Origin: Vibrio algarum
GTDB lineage: Bacteria > Pseudomonadota > Gammaproteobacteria > Enterobacterales > Vibrionaceae
Reading direction: 5' to 3'
DNA: 64,000 nt
NCBI RefSeq assembly: GCF_028204155.1
Contig: NZ_JAQLOI010000001.1
Location: forward strand, 558,001 to 622,000
The translations under genes were made by a program, and so were the position numbers. Numbering within the stretch: the first letter of the stretch is position 1; the number at the start of each line of letters is the position of its first letter. Positions 17,065 through 26,800 of this stretch are shown here, piece after piece. The notes beneath the pieces are model-generated. The model worked only from the letters and a program-made list of their open reading frames with translations. It was not told where the DNA came from and did no database searches.

Positions 17065-17988
17065 CTATTTTCGGAGTAGGATCTCTTCTACCATATGGTT
17101 GCCACCTTTTTTGAGGATCAACTGGGCTCGTTCTCTTGTAGGCAATATGTTTTGCTCTAGATTTTTGCCGTTTATTTTAGTCCAAATATCCATGGCTTTA
17201 TTGAGCGATTCTTGCTCTGTTAATGAGGTGTAGTGAGAAAAGTAGGAGCCTGGTTTTTTAAAGGCGCTTTCTCTAAATTTCATAAAACGTTCGACATACC
17301 ACTTCTCAATCTGATGAACTTCAGCATCAACGAAAATAGAAAAATCCACGAAGTCAGAAACAAATACTCGATGCGGATCATGGGCATAATCCATCCCGCT
17401 TTGTAATACATTCAAGCCTTCAATGATCAACACATCTGGAAGATCAACAACTTTTTCTTCATCTGTAATATCGTAGGTTATATGTGAATATACGGGGGCA
17501 GTTACGTGTCTTTTACAGGCTTTAATATCCGAAACAAACTGCACAAGGCTTTTCATATCATAGGATTCAGGGAACCCTTTTTTCACCATTAATTCACGTT
17601 CGTTTAGTACCTTGTTAGGTAATAAAAAACCGTCAGTAGTAATGAGCTCTACCTTTGGGTGCATGTCCCAGCGTGATAATAGTGCCTTAAGCAAACGAGC
17701 TGTAGTACTTTTGCCAACTGCGACACTACCGGCTATCCCGATCACAAAAGGAGGCGAATGCTCGGATTTATTTAAAAAATCATTTAATACCGAATTCCTA
17801 CTTTGTCGGGCTGAAATATAGAGGTTAAGCAGGCGAGTTAGTGGCAAATAAATCTCGACAGCTTCCTGCATGGTGAGCTTTTCATTGATGCCTTGGAGCT
17901 CTTTTAGATCATCTTCAGATAGAGTCATAGGCACTGAATTTCTCAGTTCCGCCCAGTGGTTGCGACTAAAAGACATAAAAGGGCTCAT
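17065..17988 (-). CDS. coaA: Pantothenate kinase (type I)
   Basis: Phosphorylates pantothenate to 4'-phosphopantothenate, the first and rate-setting step of coenzyme A synthesis; the enterobacterial enzyme is feedback-inhibited by CoA. 307 residues, close to the 316 of E. coli CoaA. The P-loop GSVAVGKST is at 87-95, followed by the ITTDGFLLPN strand and the conserved MDYAHDPHRVFVSDFVDFS-like segment. The gene is convergent with murB-birA, and the coaA/birA neighbourhood matches that of E. coli. Confidence 0.96.
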   Translation of the reverse strand: MSPFMSFSRNHWAELRNSVPMTLSEDDLKELQGINEKLTMQEAVEIYLPLTRLLNLYISARQSRNSVLNDFLNKSEHSPPFVIGIAGSVAVGKSTTARLLKALLSRWDMHPKVELITTDGFLLPNKVLNERELMVKKGFPESYDMKSLVQFVSDIKACKRHVTAPVYSHITYDITDEEKVVDLPDVLIIEGLNVLQSGMDYAHDPHRVFVSDFVDFSIFVDAEVHQIEKWYVERFMKFRESAFKKPGSYFSHYTSLTEQESLNKAMDIWTKINGKNLEQNILPTRERAQLILKKGGNHMVEEILLRK

Positions 17989-18151
17989 AAAAACTCAGCA
18001 TAAACAGATTAGGAAGTGAGAAAAATACATCAACTAAAAATGAATTCAAGGGACTTGAGCTACATATCGATGATTATTAGCTATAAATGGCATAAAAAAT
18101 GGTCTAAAAAGTAGAAACTTTAGGAAAAGGACATTTTTTTTAAATTTCCTA

Positions 18152-18180
18152 TTGCAAGGTAAAAGATCATCCCATAGAAT
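18152..18180 (+). promoter_or_regulatory. Promoter of the tRNA-tufB operon (stringent type)
   Basis: TTGCAA (18152-18157), a 17-bp spacer and TAGAAT (18175-18180) are followed at once by GCGCTCC. This GC-rich discriminator is typical of ppGpp-controlled stable RNA promoters. Upstream DNA is A/T rich. 17989-18150 holds no gene. Confidence 0.8.
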
Positions 18181-18195
18181 GCGCTCCACTTATGT

Positions 18196-18271
<76 letters not shown>

Positions 18272-18310
18272 TTTTTTAAAAGTAAAGAGCTTTTAAGAAA
18301 GAGAAATTTT

Positions 18311-18395
<85 letters not shown>

Positions 18396-18429
18396 TATTC
18401 TTAAAGAAATAGCTCTCAGAGTTACGCGT

Positions 18430-18504
<75 letters not shown>

Positions 18505-18517
18505 ACTTATTATGAGT

Positions 18518-18593
18518 GCTGATATAGCTCAGTCGGTAGAGCGCACCCTTGGTAAGGGTGAGGTCCCCAGTTCAAATCTGGGTATCAGCACCA
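18518..18593 (+). tRNA. tRNA-Thr (GGT)
   Basis: 76 nt with encoded CCA. Acceptor GCTGATA pairs with TATCAGC. The anticodon loop TTGGTAA gives GGT. Equivalent to E. coli thrT; tufB follows 133 bp later. Confidence 0.96.
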
Positions 18594-18726
18594 GCTCTGA
18601 AATATCTATTTCCTTTTGACGCCTTTTGATGGTTAAGAGTATTTAATCACTAAAAGTTAAATTACCAAGTATTTTTGGTTGCGTGGTCATCAAAGCCACC
18701 TAAATCCGTACCTAGAGGGACAACTC

Positions 18727-19911
18727 ATGTCTAAAGAAAAATTTGAACGTACGAAACCGCACGTAAACGTTGGTACTATCGGCCACGTTGACCACGGTAA
18801 AACAACTCTAACTGCTGCAATCTGTACTACTCTTGCTAAAGTGTACGGCGGTGTTGCGAAGGACTTCGCATCAATCGATAACGCTCCAGAAGAGCGTGAG
18901 CGCGGTATCACAATCGCTACTTCTCACGTAGAGTACGATACACCAGCACGTCACTACGCACACGTAGACTGCCCAGGACACGCGGATTATGTTAAAAACA
19001 TGATCACAGGTGCTGCGCAAATGGACGGCGGTATCCTAGTAGTAGCTGCGACAGATGGCCCAATGCCACAAACTCGTGAGCACATCCTACTTGGTCGTCA
19101 GGTTGGTATCCCTTACATCATCGTGTTCATGAACAAATGTGACATGGTAGATGACGAAGAACTACTAGAACTAGTAGAAATGGAAGTTCGTGAACTTCTT
19201 TCTGAGTATGAATTCCCAGGTGATGACCTTCCAGTAATTCAAGGTTCAGCTCTAGGTGCACTTAACGGTGAGAAAGAGTGGGAAGACAAGATTGTTGAAC
19301 TAGCAGAAGCGCTAGACTCATACATCCCAGAACCAGAGCGTGCAGTAGACCAACCGTTCCTACTACCAATTGAAGATGTATTCTCAATTCAAGGTCGTGG
19401 TACAGTGGTAACTGGCCGTATCGAACGTGGTATCCTAAACGTAGGTGACGAAGTTGCTATCGTAGGTATCAAAGAAACAACAACTACAACCTGTACAGGT
19501 GTAGAGATGTTCCGTAAGCTTCTAGACGAAGGTCGTGCGGGAGAGAACGTTGGTGCCCTTTTACGTGGTACTAAGCGTGAAGACGTAGAGCGTGGTCAAG
19601 TATTGGCAGCTCCGGGTTCAATCACTCCACACACTAAGTTTGAATCAGAAGTATACGTACTGTCTAAAGATGAAGGTGGCCGTCATACTCCATTCTTCAA
19701 AGGTTACCGTCCACAGTTCTACTTCCGTACAACTGACGTAACAGGCGACATCACTCTACCTGAAGGTGTAGAGATGGTAATGCCAGGTGACAACATCCAA
19801 ATGACGGTTGAGCTAATTGCTCCAATCGCAATGGATGAAGGTCTACGCTTCGCAATCCGTGAAGGTGGCCGTACAGTTGGTGCTGGTGTTGTTGCTAAAA
19901 TCTTCGAATAA
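18727..19911 (+). CDS. tufB: Elongation factor Tu
   Basis: GTPase that delivers aminoacyl-tRNA to the ribosomal A site. 394 residues, as in E. coli. The G1 motif GHVDHGKT (19-26), switch II DCPGHADYV (about 81-89) and NKCD (about 136-139) are intact. The C-terminal barrel signature GGRTVGAGVV is present. I start at 18727 because MSKEKFERTKPHVN is the family N-terminus and GAGGGA sits 8 bp upstream; the frame stays open for 16 codons before it. The gene is the last of the tRNA-tufB unit. Leucine is often CTA, a Vibrio-like choice for a highly expressed gene. Confidence 0.98.
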   Translation: MSKEKFERTKPHVNVGTIGHVDHGKTTLTAAICTTLAKVYGGVAKDFASIDNAPEERERGITIATSHVEYDTPARHYAHVDCPGHADYVKNMITGAAQMDGGILVVAATDGPMPQTREHILLGRQVGIPYIIVFMNKCDMVDDEELLELVEMEVRELLSEYEFPGDDLPVIQGSALGALNGEKEWEDKIVELAEALDSYIPEPERAVDQPFLLPIEDVFSIQGRGTVVTGRIERGILNVGDEVAIVGIKETTTTTCTGVEMFRKLLDEGRAGENVGALLRGTKREDVERGQVLAAPGSITPHTKFESEVYVLSKDEGGRHTPFFKGYRPQFYFRTTDVTGDITLPEGVEMVMPGDNIQMTVELIAPIAMDEGLRFAIREGGRTVGAGVVAKIFE

Positions 19912-19930
19912 GATTTGACGAACCGCTAGT

Positions 19931-19957
19931 AAAAAGGGCATCATTTGATGCCCTTTT
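19931..19957 (+). terminator. Intrinsic terminator of tufB
   Basis: GGGCATCA pairs with TGATGCCC around a 2-nt core and is flanked by A5 and T5, so it may also work in reverse. It is followed at 19958-20139 by a stretch without a gene before secE. I see no tRNA-Trp here. Confidence 0.9.
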
Positions 19958-20139
19958 TAAGCACAAGATAAAAGGATTGGTTAAGTTAGTGCCAATCTTA
20001 TTGAAAAACAAAGAATTTTTAAGTCAAGATGTTAATGTTGGCTTCTAGGTACGTCGATTTATTAGACGTATAAAAGAATGAGCCCTGCAGCAGCGGGGTT
20101 GTTGTCGTCTATAGTTAAGACTTGTAACAGGTTGGTTTT

Positions 20140-20517
20140 ATGAACGCAAACGCTGAAACTCCTAATAGCTCAAGTGCAGCAGATACATTTAAGTGGATTA
20201 TCGCTTTTGCTCTGCTAGCCGCTGCTGTAGTGGGTAATTACCTGTATGGTGAAATGTCTGTTGTTATACGTGTAGCTGGAGTTGTTGTTTTATTCGCATC
20301 TGCTCTTGGTATCGCGGCGACGACGGTGAAAGGAAAAGCAGCGATCAGTTTTGCACGCGAATCTCGTATGGAAGTTCGCAAGGTAGTTTGGCCTACTCGC
20401 CAAGAGACCATGCAAACAACACTGATCGTATTAGTCGTATGTATTATTATGGCTTTAATACTTTGGGGAATTGACGGCATTATGGTTCGTCTAGTTTCCT
20501 TAGTTACTGGTGCATGA
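20140..20517 (+). CDS. secE: Preprotein translocase subunit SecE
   Basis: Essential small subunit of the SecYEG channel in the inner membrane. 125 residues with three hydrophobic segments (about 17-33, 42-60 and 94-112), as in the longer gammaproteobacterial form. The conserved cytoplasmic amphipathic region EVRKVVWPTRQETMQTT (about 82-98) precedes the last membrane span. The nusG start codon follows 12 bp after the stop, giving the conserved secE-nusG operon. Confidence 0.97.
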   Translation: MNANAETPNSSSAADTFKWIIAFALLAAAVVGNYLYGEMSVVIRVAGVVVLFASALGIAATTVKGKAAISFARESRMEVRKVVWPTRQETMQTTLIVLVVCIIMALILWGIDGIMVRLVSLVTGA

Positions 20518-20529
20518 GGGTTTTAATTC

Positions 20530-21078
20530 ATGAGTGAAGCTCCAAAAAAACGTTGGTATGTGGTTCAGGCCTTTTCTGGTTATGAAGGTCGTGTGGCTCA
20601 ATCTCTTCGTGAGCATATTAAAATGCACACGATGGAAGATTACTTCGGTGAAGTTCTAGTTCCTACTGAAGAAGTAGTAGAAATGCGCGCTGGCCAACGC
20701 CGTAAGAGTGAACGCAAGTTCTTCCCAGGTTATGTTCTTGTTCAAATGTTGATGAATGACGAGTCATGGCACCTTGTACGCAGCGTTCCACGTGTAATGG
20801 GCTTCATTGGTGGTACTTCTGACCGTCCAGCTCCTATCACTGATAAAGAAGCTGATGCCATTTTAAACCGCCTAGAACAAGCGAGCGAAGCTCCTCGTCC
20901 TAAGACTATGTTTGAGGCAGGTGAAGTCGTACGTGTTAACGATGGTCCATTCGCAGATTTTAATGGTACTGTTGAAGAAGTGGATTACGAGAAGAGCCGC
21001 ATTAAAGTGTCTGTTTCGATCTTTGGTCGTGCAACACCAGTTGAGCTTGAATTTGGTCAAGTTGAGAAACTTGATTAA
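20530..21078 (+). CDS. nusG: Transcription termination/antitermination protein NusG
   Basis: Binds the RNA polymerase clamp, suppresses pausing and links RNAP to Rho or ribosomal protein S10. 182 residues. The N-terminal NGN domain (about 8-120) starts KRWYVVQAFSGYEGRVAQ. The C-terminal KOW domain has GEVVRVNDGPFADFNGTV (about 126-143). Immediately downstream of secE; a terminator follows. Confidence 0.98.
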   Translation: MSEAPKKRWYVVQAFSGYEGRVAQSLREHIKMHTMEDYFGEVLVPTEEVVEMRAGQRRKSERKFFPGYVLVQMLMNDESWHLVRSVPRVMGFIGGTSDRPAPITDKEADAILNRLEQASEAPRPKTMFEAGEVVRVNDGPFADFNGTVEEVDYEKSRIKVSVSIFGRATPVELEFGQVEKLD

Positions 21079-21102
21079 AAAAACATCTTTTTAGACTTGT
21101 TT

Positions 21103-21138
21103 AAGGCGCGAAATGTGATTATAATTTCGCGCCTTTTT
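21103..21138 (+). terminator. Intrinsic terminator of secE-nusG
   Basis: AAGGCGCGAAAT pairs with ATTTCGCGCCTT around a 9-nt loop and ends in a T tract. It separates secE-nusG from rplKA. Confidence 0.9.
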
Positions 21139-21209
21139 ACAGGTTATTATTGAAAAAGCGGGGAGCTGATCAAAAGATTGGCGTTTGAACCCAAGCATTA
21201 GGAAATATC

Positions 21210-21638
21210 ATGGCTAAGAAAGTTGAAGCTTATATCAAGCTGCAAGTTGCAGCGGGTATGGCGAACCCAAGTCCACCAGTTGGTCCTGCTCTAGGTCAAC
21301 ACGGTGTAAACATCATGGAATTCTGTAAAGCGTTTAACGCAAAAACAGAATCTGTTGAGAAAGGTCTACCGATCCCAGTTGTTATCTCTGTATACAGCGA
21401 CCGTTCTTTCACGTTCGAAACTAAGACACCACCGGCAGCCGTTCTTCTTAAGAAGGCAGCAGGCGTTAAGTCTGGTTCTGGTCGTCCAAATACTGAGAAA
21501 GTTGGTACTGTAACTGACGCTCAACTGCAAGAAATTGCAGAAACAAAAGCTGCAGATATGACTGGCGCAGACGTTGAAGCAATGAAACGTTCTATCGCAG
21601 GTACTGCTCGTTCAATGGGCCTAGTGGTAGAGGGTTAA
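21210..21638 (+). CDS. rplK: 50S ribosomal protein L11
   Basis: Binds the GTPase-associated region of 23S rRNA and is needed for RelA activation by stalled ribosomes. 142 residues, the usual length. The proline-rich N-terminal loop NPSPPVGPALGQHGVNIMEF (20-39) and the rRNA-binding C-terminus are intact. rplA starts 4 bp after the stop, so the two are translationally linked. L11 is trimethylated by PrmA, encoded at 48021. Confidence 0.98.
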   Translation: MAKKVEAYIKLQVAAGMANPSPPVGPALGQHGVNIMEFCKAFNAKTESVEKGLPIPVVISVYSDRSFTFETKTPPAAVLLKKAAGVKSGSGRPNTEKVGTVTDAQLQEIAETKAADMTGADVEAMKRSIAGTARSMGLVVEG

Positions 21639-21642
21639 GATC

Positions 21643-22347
21643 ATGGCAAAACTAACTAAACGCATGCGCGTAATCCGCGACAAAGTTGACGTAACTAAAG
21701 AATACGAAATTAACGAAGCTGTTGCACTTCTTAAAGAGCTAGCTACTGCTAAGTTCGTTGAAAGTGTTGATGTGGCAGTTAATCTTGGTATTGACGCTCG
21801 TAAATCTGACCAAAACGTACGTGGCGCAACTGTGCTACCTCACGGTACTGGCCGTGAAATCCGCGTTGCAGTGTTCACTCAAGGTGCTAACGCTGAAGCA
21901 GCTAAAGAAGCTGGCGCAGATATCGTAGGTATGGAAGATCTTGCTGAGCAAGTTAAAAAAGGCGTTATGGACTTTGACGTTGTTGTTGCTTCTCCAGACG
22001 CAATGCGCGTTGTTGGACAACTAGGTACTATCCTAGGTCCACGCGGTCTTATGCCAAACCCTAAAGTTGGTACAGTAACACCTAATGTTGCACAAGCAGT
22101 TAAGAATGCTAAAGCAGGTCAGGTTCGTTACCGTAACGACAAAAACGGCATCATCCACACTACTATCGGTAAAGCTTCTTTCGAAACAGCCCAACTACAA
22201 GAGAACTTAGAAGCTCTTTTAGTAGCGCTTAAGAAAGCTAAACCGTCTTCAGCGAAAGGTGTTTTCCTGAAGAAAGTAAGCCTATCTACTACGATGGGTG
22301 CTGGTGTTGCAGTTGACCAGGCTAGCTTGAACACAGCAACAAACTAA
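21643..22347 (+). CDS. rplA: 50S ribosomal protein L1
   Basis: Forms the L1 stalk that helps release E-site tRNA. In E. coli it represses translation of the rplKA mRNA by binding its leader. 234 residues, equal to the E. coli protein. Typical segments are LPHGTGREIRVAVF, GPRGLMPNPKVGTV and VRYRNDKNGIIHTTIGK. Second gene of the rplKA pair. Confidence 0.98.
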   Translation: MAKLTKRMRVIRDKVDVTKEYEINEAVALLKELATAKFVESVDVAVNLGIDARKSDQNVRGATVLPHGTGREIRVAVFTQGANAEAAKEAGADIVGMEDLAEQVKKGVMDFDVVVASPDAMRVVGQLGTILGPRGLMPNPKVGTVTPNVAQAVKNAKAGQVRYRNDKNGIIHTTIGKASFETAQLQENLEALLVALKKAKPSSAKGVFLKKVSLSTTMGAGVAVDQASLNTATN

Positions 22348-22353
22348 TTTGCA

Positions 22354-22390
22354 TAGGCGCAGCATTGATGTATAATTTTGCGCCTATTTA
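22354..22390 (+). terminator. Terminator or attenuator between rplA and rplJ
   Basis: TAGGCGCA (22354-22361) pairs with TGCGCCTA (22379-22386) around a 17-nt loop and is followed by TTTAATTT. It probably terminates or attenuates rplKA transcripts before the L10 promoter region. Confidence 0.65.
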
Positions 22391-22469
22391 ATTTGTGGTT
22401 GGAACTGCTTTCTTACGAGTATATTTTGATTTTTTGACTAGTTAAAGAGTCGAAATAACTCAAATATTG

Positions 22470-22663
22470 CAGTTTCCGTCCAAGACCGTAGGCGTTTTTA
22501 TCCTTGTGATTAAGACTTAATAATTACCTACGTAGACGGTGCCCGAACTGAAGAAAGCCAAGCTTTATTTAGATTGTCTTTTCTCTGGGAATGCACCGTA
22601 TTAACTCCCGATATTTATTTATGAGTATTGGGTGGTGTAACGACAACCAGGAGTAAATCCAAG
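22470..22663 (+). promoter_or_regulatory. L10 leader (autoregulatory mRNA region of rplJL-rpoBC)
   Basis: This is the 5' untranslated region before rplJ. CCTACGTAGACGGTGCCCGA (from about 22528) can pair with the later GGGAATGCACCGT (from about 22587). That is the kind of folded, kinked leader to which the L10-L12 complex binds to repress its own translation. The ribosome-binding site AGGAG is at 22650-22654. The assignment rests on position and resemblance to the E. coli leader. I could not place the promoter confidently. Confidence 0.6.
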
Positions 22664-23158
22664 ATGGCTTTAAACCTTCAAGACAAAAAAGCAATTGTTG
22701 CTGAAGTCAACGAAGCAGCCGGTGATGCACTTTCTGCAGTTGTAGCTGACTCTCGTGGCGTTACTGTTGGCGCGATGACTTCTCTACGTAAACAAGCTCG
22801 TGAAGCGGGTGTTTACATGAGAGTTGTTCGCAACACACTAGCACGTCGCGCTGTAGAAGGTACAGACTACGAATGTCTACAAGACGTATTCGTAGGTCCA
22901 ACTTTGATCGCTTTTTCTAACGAGCACCCAGGTGCTGCTGCGCGTATCTTTAAAGATTTCGCGAAAGAGAATAAAGCATTTGAGATCAAAGCTGCTGCAT
23001 TTGAAGGCGTAGTTACTGACGCTGATGTATTGGCGACACTACCAACTTACGACGAAGCTATTGCACGCCTAATGATGTGCATGAAAGAAGCTTCAGCTGG
23101 CAAGCTGGTACGTACAATCGCTGCTGTTCGCGATCAGAAAGAAGAAGTTGCGGCGTAA
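22664..23158 (+). CDS. rplJ: 50S ribosomal protein L10
   Basis: Anchors the L7/L12 dimers to the ribosomal stalk base; the L10-L12 complex represses its own mRNA. 164 residues from the ATG at 22664, which has AGGAG 9 bp upstream. The open frame extends 12 codons further but starts with non-family residues. Core motifs are AVVADSRGVTVGAMTSLRK and RVVRNTLARRAVEGT. rplL follows after 57 bp. Confidence 0.97.
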   Translation: MALNLQDKKAIVAEVNEAAGDALSAVVADSRGVTVGAMTSLRKQAREAGVYMRVVRNTLARRAVEGTDYECLQDVFVGPTLIAFSNEHPGAAARIFKDFAKENKAFEIKAAAFEGVVTDADVLATLPTYDEAIARLMMCMKEASAGKLVRTIAAVRDQKEEVAA

Positions 23159-23215
23159 GCCTTGCTTTTTACTGATTGCAAAATAAACTAATTGTTGACT
23201 TAAAAGAGAATTGTT

Positions 23216-23584
23216 ATGTCTATTACTAACGAACAAATCCTAGATGCAGTTGCAGAAATGTCTGTAATGCAAGTTGTAGAGCTTATCGAAGCTATGGAAG
23301 AAAAATTCGGCGTTTCTGCTGCAGCAGCTGTTGTTGCTGGTGGCGCTGCTGCTGGTGAAGCTGCAGAAGAGCAAACTGAATTTGACGTAATGCTTACTGC
23401 TGTTGGCGGTAACAAAGTATCTGTTATCAAAGCAGTACGTGGCGCTACAGGTCTAGGCCTTAAAGAAGCTAAGGGCCTAGTTGATAGCGCTCCAGCTGCT
23501 GTTAAAGAAGCTGTATCTAAAGAAGAAGCAGAAACACTAAAAGCGACTCTAGAAGAAGCTGGTGCTACTGTTGAAGTTAAGTAA
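23216..23584 (+). CDS. rplL: 50S ribosomal protein L7/L12
   Basis: Flexible stalk protein that recruits translational GTPases. 122 residues. N-terminal dimerisation domain (about 1-37), Ala/Gly-rich hinge (about 38-52), then the globular domain with KVSVIKAVRGATGLGLKEAK (about 66-85) and a C-terminal GATVEVK. The sequence is strongly acidic and Ala-rich, as in all L12 proteins. Confidence 0.98.
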   Translation: MSITNEQILDAVAEMSVMQVVELIEAMEEKFGVSAAAAVVAGGAAAGEAAEEQTEFDVMLTAVGGNKVSVIKAVRGATGLGLKEAKGLVDSAPAAVKEAVSKEEAETLKATLEEAGATVEVK

Positions 23585-23613
23585 TAATTACTTAGCTTAG
23601 CCGAAAGGCTAAT

Positions 23614-23644
23614 GGCTGGTGGTTTTATAACCACCGGCCTTTTT
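23614..23644 (+). terminator. rplL-rpoB attenuator
   Basis: GGCTGGTGG (23614-23622) pairs with CCACCGGCC (23631-23639), followed by T5. A partial terminator at this point lowers rpoBC expression relative to rplJL in E. coli, and this hairpin sits in the same place. 23645-23825 has no gene. Confidence 0.85.
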
Positions 23645-23825
23645 GCGCTGTAGGGCGTTGGCGAATTTTCCTGCTGTTTAGTTGCCAATGTACCATGCAA
23701 AAAAACCGCTATGTAAGTCAGCTTGCATAGGGTCTACAGTAAACAGTTGCTAGTACTGCCCCGCTCTTTTCGTTTAGAAAATGATTGGGTAGATTGGGTC
23801 ACTTATCAGCGAGCTGAGGAACCCC

Positions 23826-26800
23826 ATGGTTTACTCTTATACCGAGAAAAAGCGCATCCGTAAGGATTTTGGTACTCGTCCACAAGTTTTGGACATTCCA
23901 TATTTGCTATCAATCCAGCTCGATTCTTTCGATAAATTTATCGATCAGGATCCCGAGGGACAACACGGTCTTGAAGCCGCTTTTCGTTCTGTATTTCCTA
24001 TTCAGAGCTATAACGGCAATTCTGAGCTGCAATACGTTAGCTACCGTCTTGGTGAACCAGTTTTTGATGTTAAAGAATGTCAAATTCGTGGTGTAACTTA
24101 TTCAAAACCATTGCGCGTAAAATTACGCCTTGTTGTATTTGATAGAGATGCACCGGCAGGTACCGTAAAAGACATTAAAGAACAAGAAGTCTACATGGGC
24201 GAAATCCCATTGATGACTGATAATGGTACCTTTGTAATAAATGGTACTGAGAGGGTTATCGTATCCCAGCTGCACCGAAGCCCAGGCGTGTTCTTCGACA
24301 GCGATAAGGGTAAAACCCACTCATCAGGTAAAGTTTTATATAACGCACGCGTTATCCCTTACCGTGGCTCATGGCTAGACTTTGAGTTCGATCCTAAGGA
24401 TAACTTGTACGTACGAATCGACCGTCGTCGTAAGCTACCTGCATCTATCATTCTTCGTGCACTACAGAAAACGACAGAAGAGATCTTAGATATCTTCTTC
24501 GAAAAAGTGAACTTCGAAGTAAAAGACCAAACTCTGATGATGGAGTTGGTTCCTGATCGCCTGCGTGGTGAAACGGCAAACTTTGATATTGAAGCAAACG
24601 GTAAGACTTATATCGAAACTGGTCGTCGTGTTACGGCTCGTCATATACGTAATCTTGAAAAAGATGGTATCGAGTTCATCGAAGTACCTGTTGAGTACAT
24701 CGTTGGTAAGATAGCTTCAAAAGATTATATCAATGAAGATACTGGCGAGATTATCGTAGCAGCAAACCAAGAGATAAGCTTAGAAGCATTAGCTAATCTT
24801 TCTCAAGCTGGTCACAAAAATTTACAGGTATTGTTCACCAATGATCTAGACCACGGTCCGTTCATGTCAGACACATTACGTGTCGATAGCACGGTTGACC
24901 GTATTTCTGCGTTAGTTGAAATCTATCGCATGATGCGTCCTGGTGAGCCACCAACAAAAGAAGCAGCAGAAGCTTTATTCCAAAGCTTATTCTTCGCTGA
25001 AGAACGTTATGACTTGTCGACTGTAGGTCGCATGAAGTTTAACAGTTCTATCGGACGCGATGATGCCGGTGAGCAAGGTATTCTTGACGAAACTGACATC
25101 ATCGAAGTGATGAAGAAGCTAATAGGCATTCGTAACGGTAAAGGTGAAGTGGATGATATTGACCACTTAGGAAACCGCCGTATTCGAAGCGTAGGTGAAA
25201 TGGCTGAAAACCAATTCCGTGTTGGTTTAGTACGTGTTGAACGTGCTGTAAAAGAGCGTTTGAGCCTTGGTGACCTTGATGCAATCATGCCTCAAGATCT
25301 AATCAACGCTAAACCTATTTCTGCCGCTGTTAAAGAATTCTTTGGCTCTTCACAGCTTTCACAGTTTATGGACCAAAACAACCCGTTATCAGAAGTGACG
25401 CATAAACGTCGTATTTCTGCTTTGGGTCCTGGTGGTCTTACTCGTGAACGCGCAGGTTTTGAAGTACGTGATGTTCACGTAACTCACTACGGTCGCCTAT
25501 GTCCGATCGAAACGCCTGAAGGTCCAAACATCGGTCTAATTAACTCACTGTCTGCGTTTGCACGTTGTAACGATTTCGGTTTCCTAGAAACTCCTTATCG
25601 TCGTGTTGTAGATGGTATTGTGACTGACGAAGTTGATTATTTATCAGCTATCGAAGAAGGTCAGTTCATCATCGCTCAGGCGAACTCTGCACTAACTGAG
25701 ACAAATTCTTTTGGTGAAGAACTTGTTACAGCTCGTCAGAAAGGTGAATCTGGTCTTCACCCACGTGACCAAGTTAACTACATGGACGTTGCAACCAACC
25801 AGGTTGTATCTGTCGCTGCATCGCTTATCCCGTTCCTTGAACATGATGATGCGAACCGTGCACTTATGGGTGCAAACATGCAACGTCAGGCCGTTCCGAC
25901 ATTACGCGCAGATAAACCTCTTGTAGGTACTGGTATCGAGCGTAACGTAGCGGTTGACTCCGGTGTTACAGCTGTAGCTAAACGTGGTGGTACTGTTCAG
26001 TCAGTAGATGCGTCTCGTATCGTAGTTAAGGTTAACGAAAGTGAATTAGTACCAGGCGAAGCCGGTATCGACATTTACAACCTAACTAAATACACGCGTT
26101 CTAACCAGAATACTTGTATTAACCAACGCCCAACCGTGTTACCTGGTGAACCAGTAGCAAAAGGTGATGTAATTGCTGATGGTCCTTCAACAGACCTCGG
26201 TGAATTGGCGCTTGGTCAAAATATTCGCTTGGCATTTATGCCTTGGAACGGTTACAACTTTGAGGATTCGATCCTCGTTTCTGAGCGTGTCGTTCAGGAA
26301 GACCGTTTCACGACTATCCACATCCAAGAATTATCTTGTGTGGCGCGTGATACTAAGCTGGGATCTGAAGAGATCACTGCGGATATTCCAAACGTAGGTG
26401 AGTCTGCTCTGTCTAAACTAGACGAATCAGGTATCGTTTATATTGGTGCTGAAGTTAAGGGTGGCGACATCCTAGTTGGTAAAGTGACACCTAAAGGTGA
26501 AACTCAGCTGACTCCTGAAGAGAAACTCCTACGAGCTATCTTCGGTGAAAAAGCATCAGACGTTAAAGATACATCACTGCGTGTACCAAACTCTGTTTCA
26601 GGTACGATTATTGATGTTCAAGTCTTCACTCGTGATGGCGTTGAAAAAGATAAGCGTGCACTAGAAATTGAACAAATGCAGCTTAAAGAAGCGAAGAAAG
26701 ACCTTACTGAAGAGTTTGAAATTCTTGAAGGTGGTCTACTTGCTCGAGTTAGAGCTGTACTTGTTGCAGGCGGTTACTCTGAAGCTAAACTTGACTCTAT

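Noticed and set aside
17039..17233. 64-codon plus-strand frame over the birA-coaA convergence
   Set aside because: Antisense to coaA, which is a full-length, well-conserved gene.
19958..20139. A tRNA gene (for example tRNA-Trp) between tufB and secE
   Set aside because: I looked for tRNA-like stems and a CCA end and found none.
23200..23700. 166-codon minus-strand frame over rplL
   Set aside because: It is a mirror of the Ala/Glu-rich rplL codons and is low-complexity; no ribosome site or family match.
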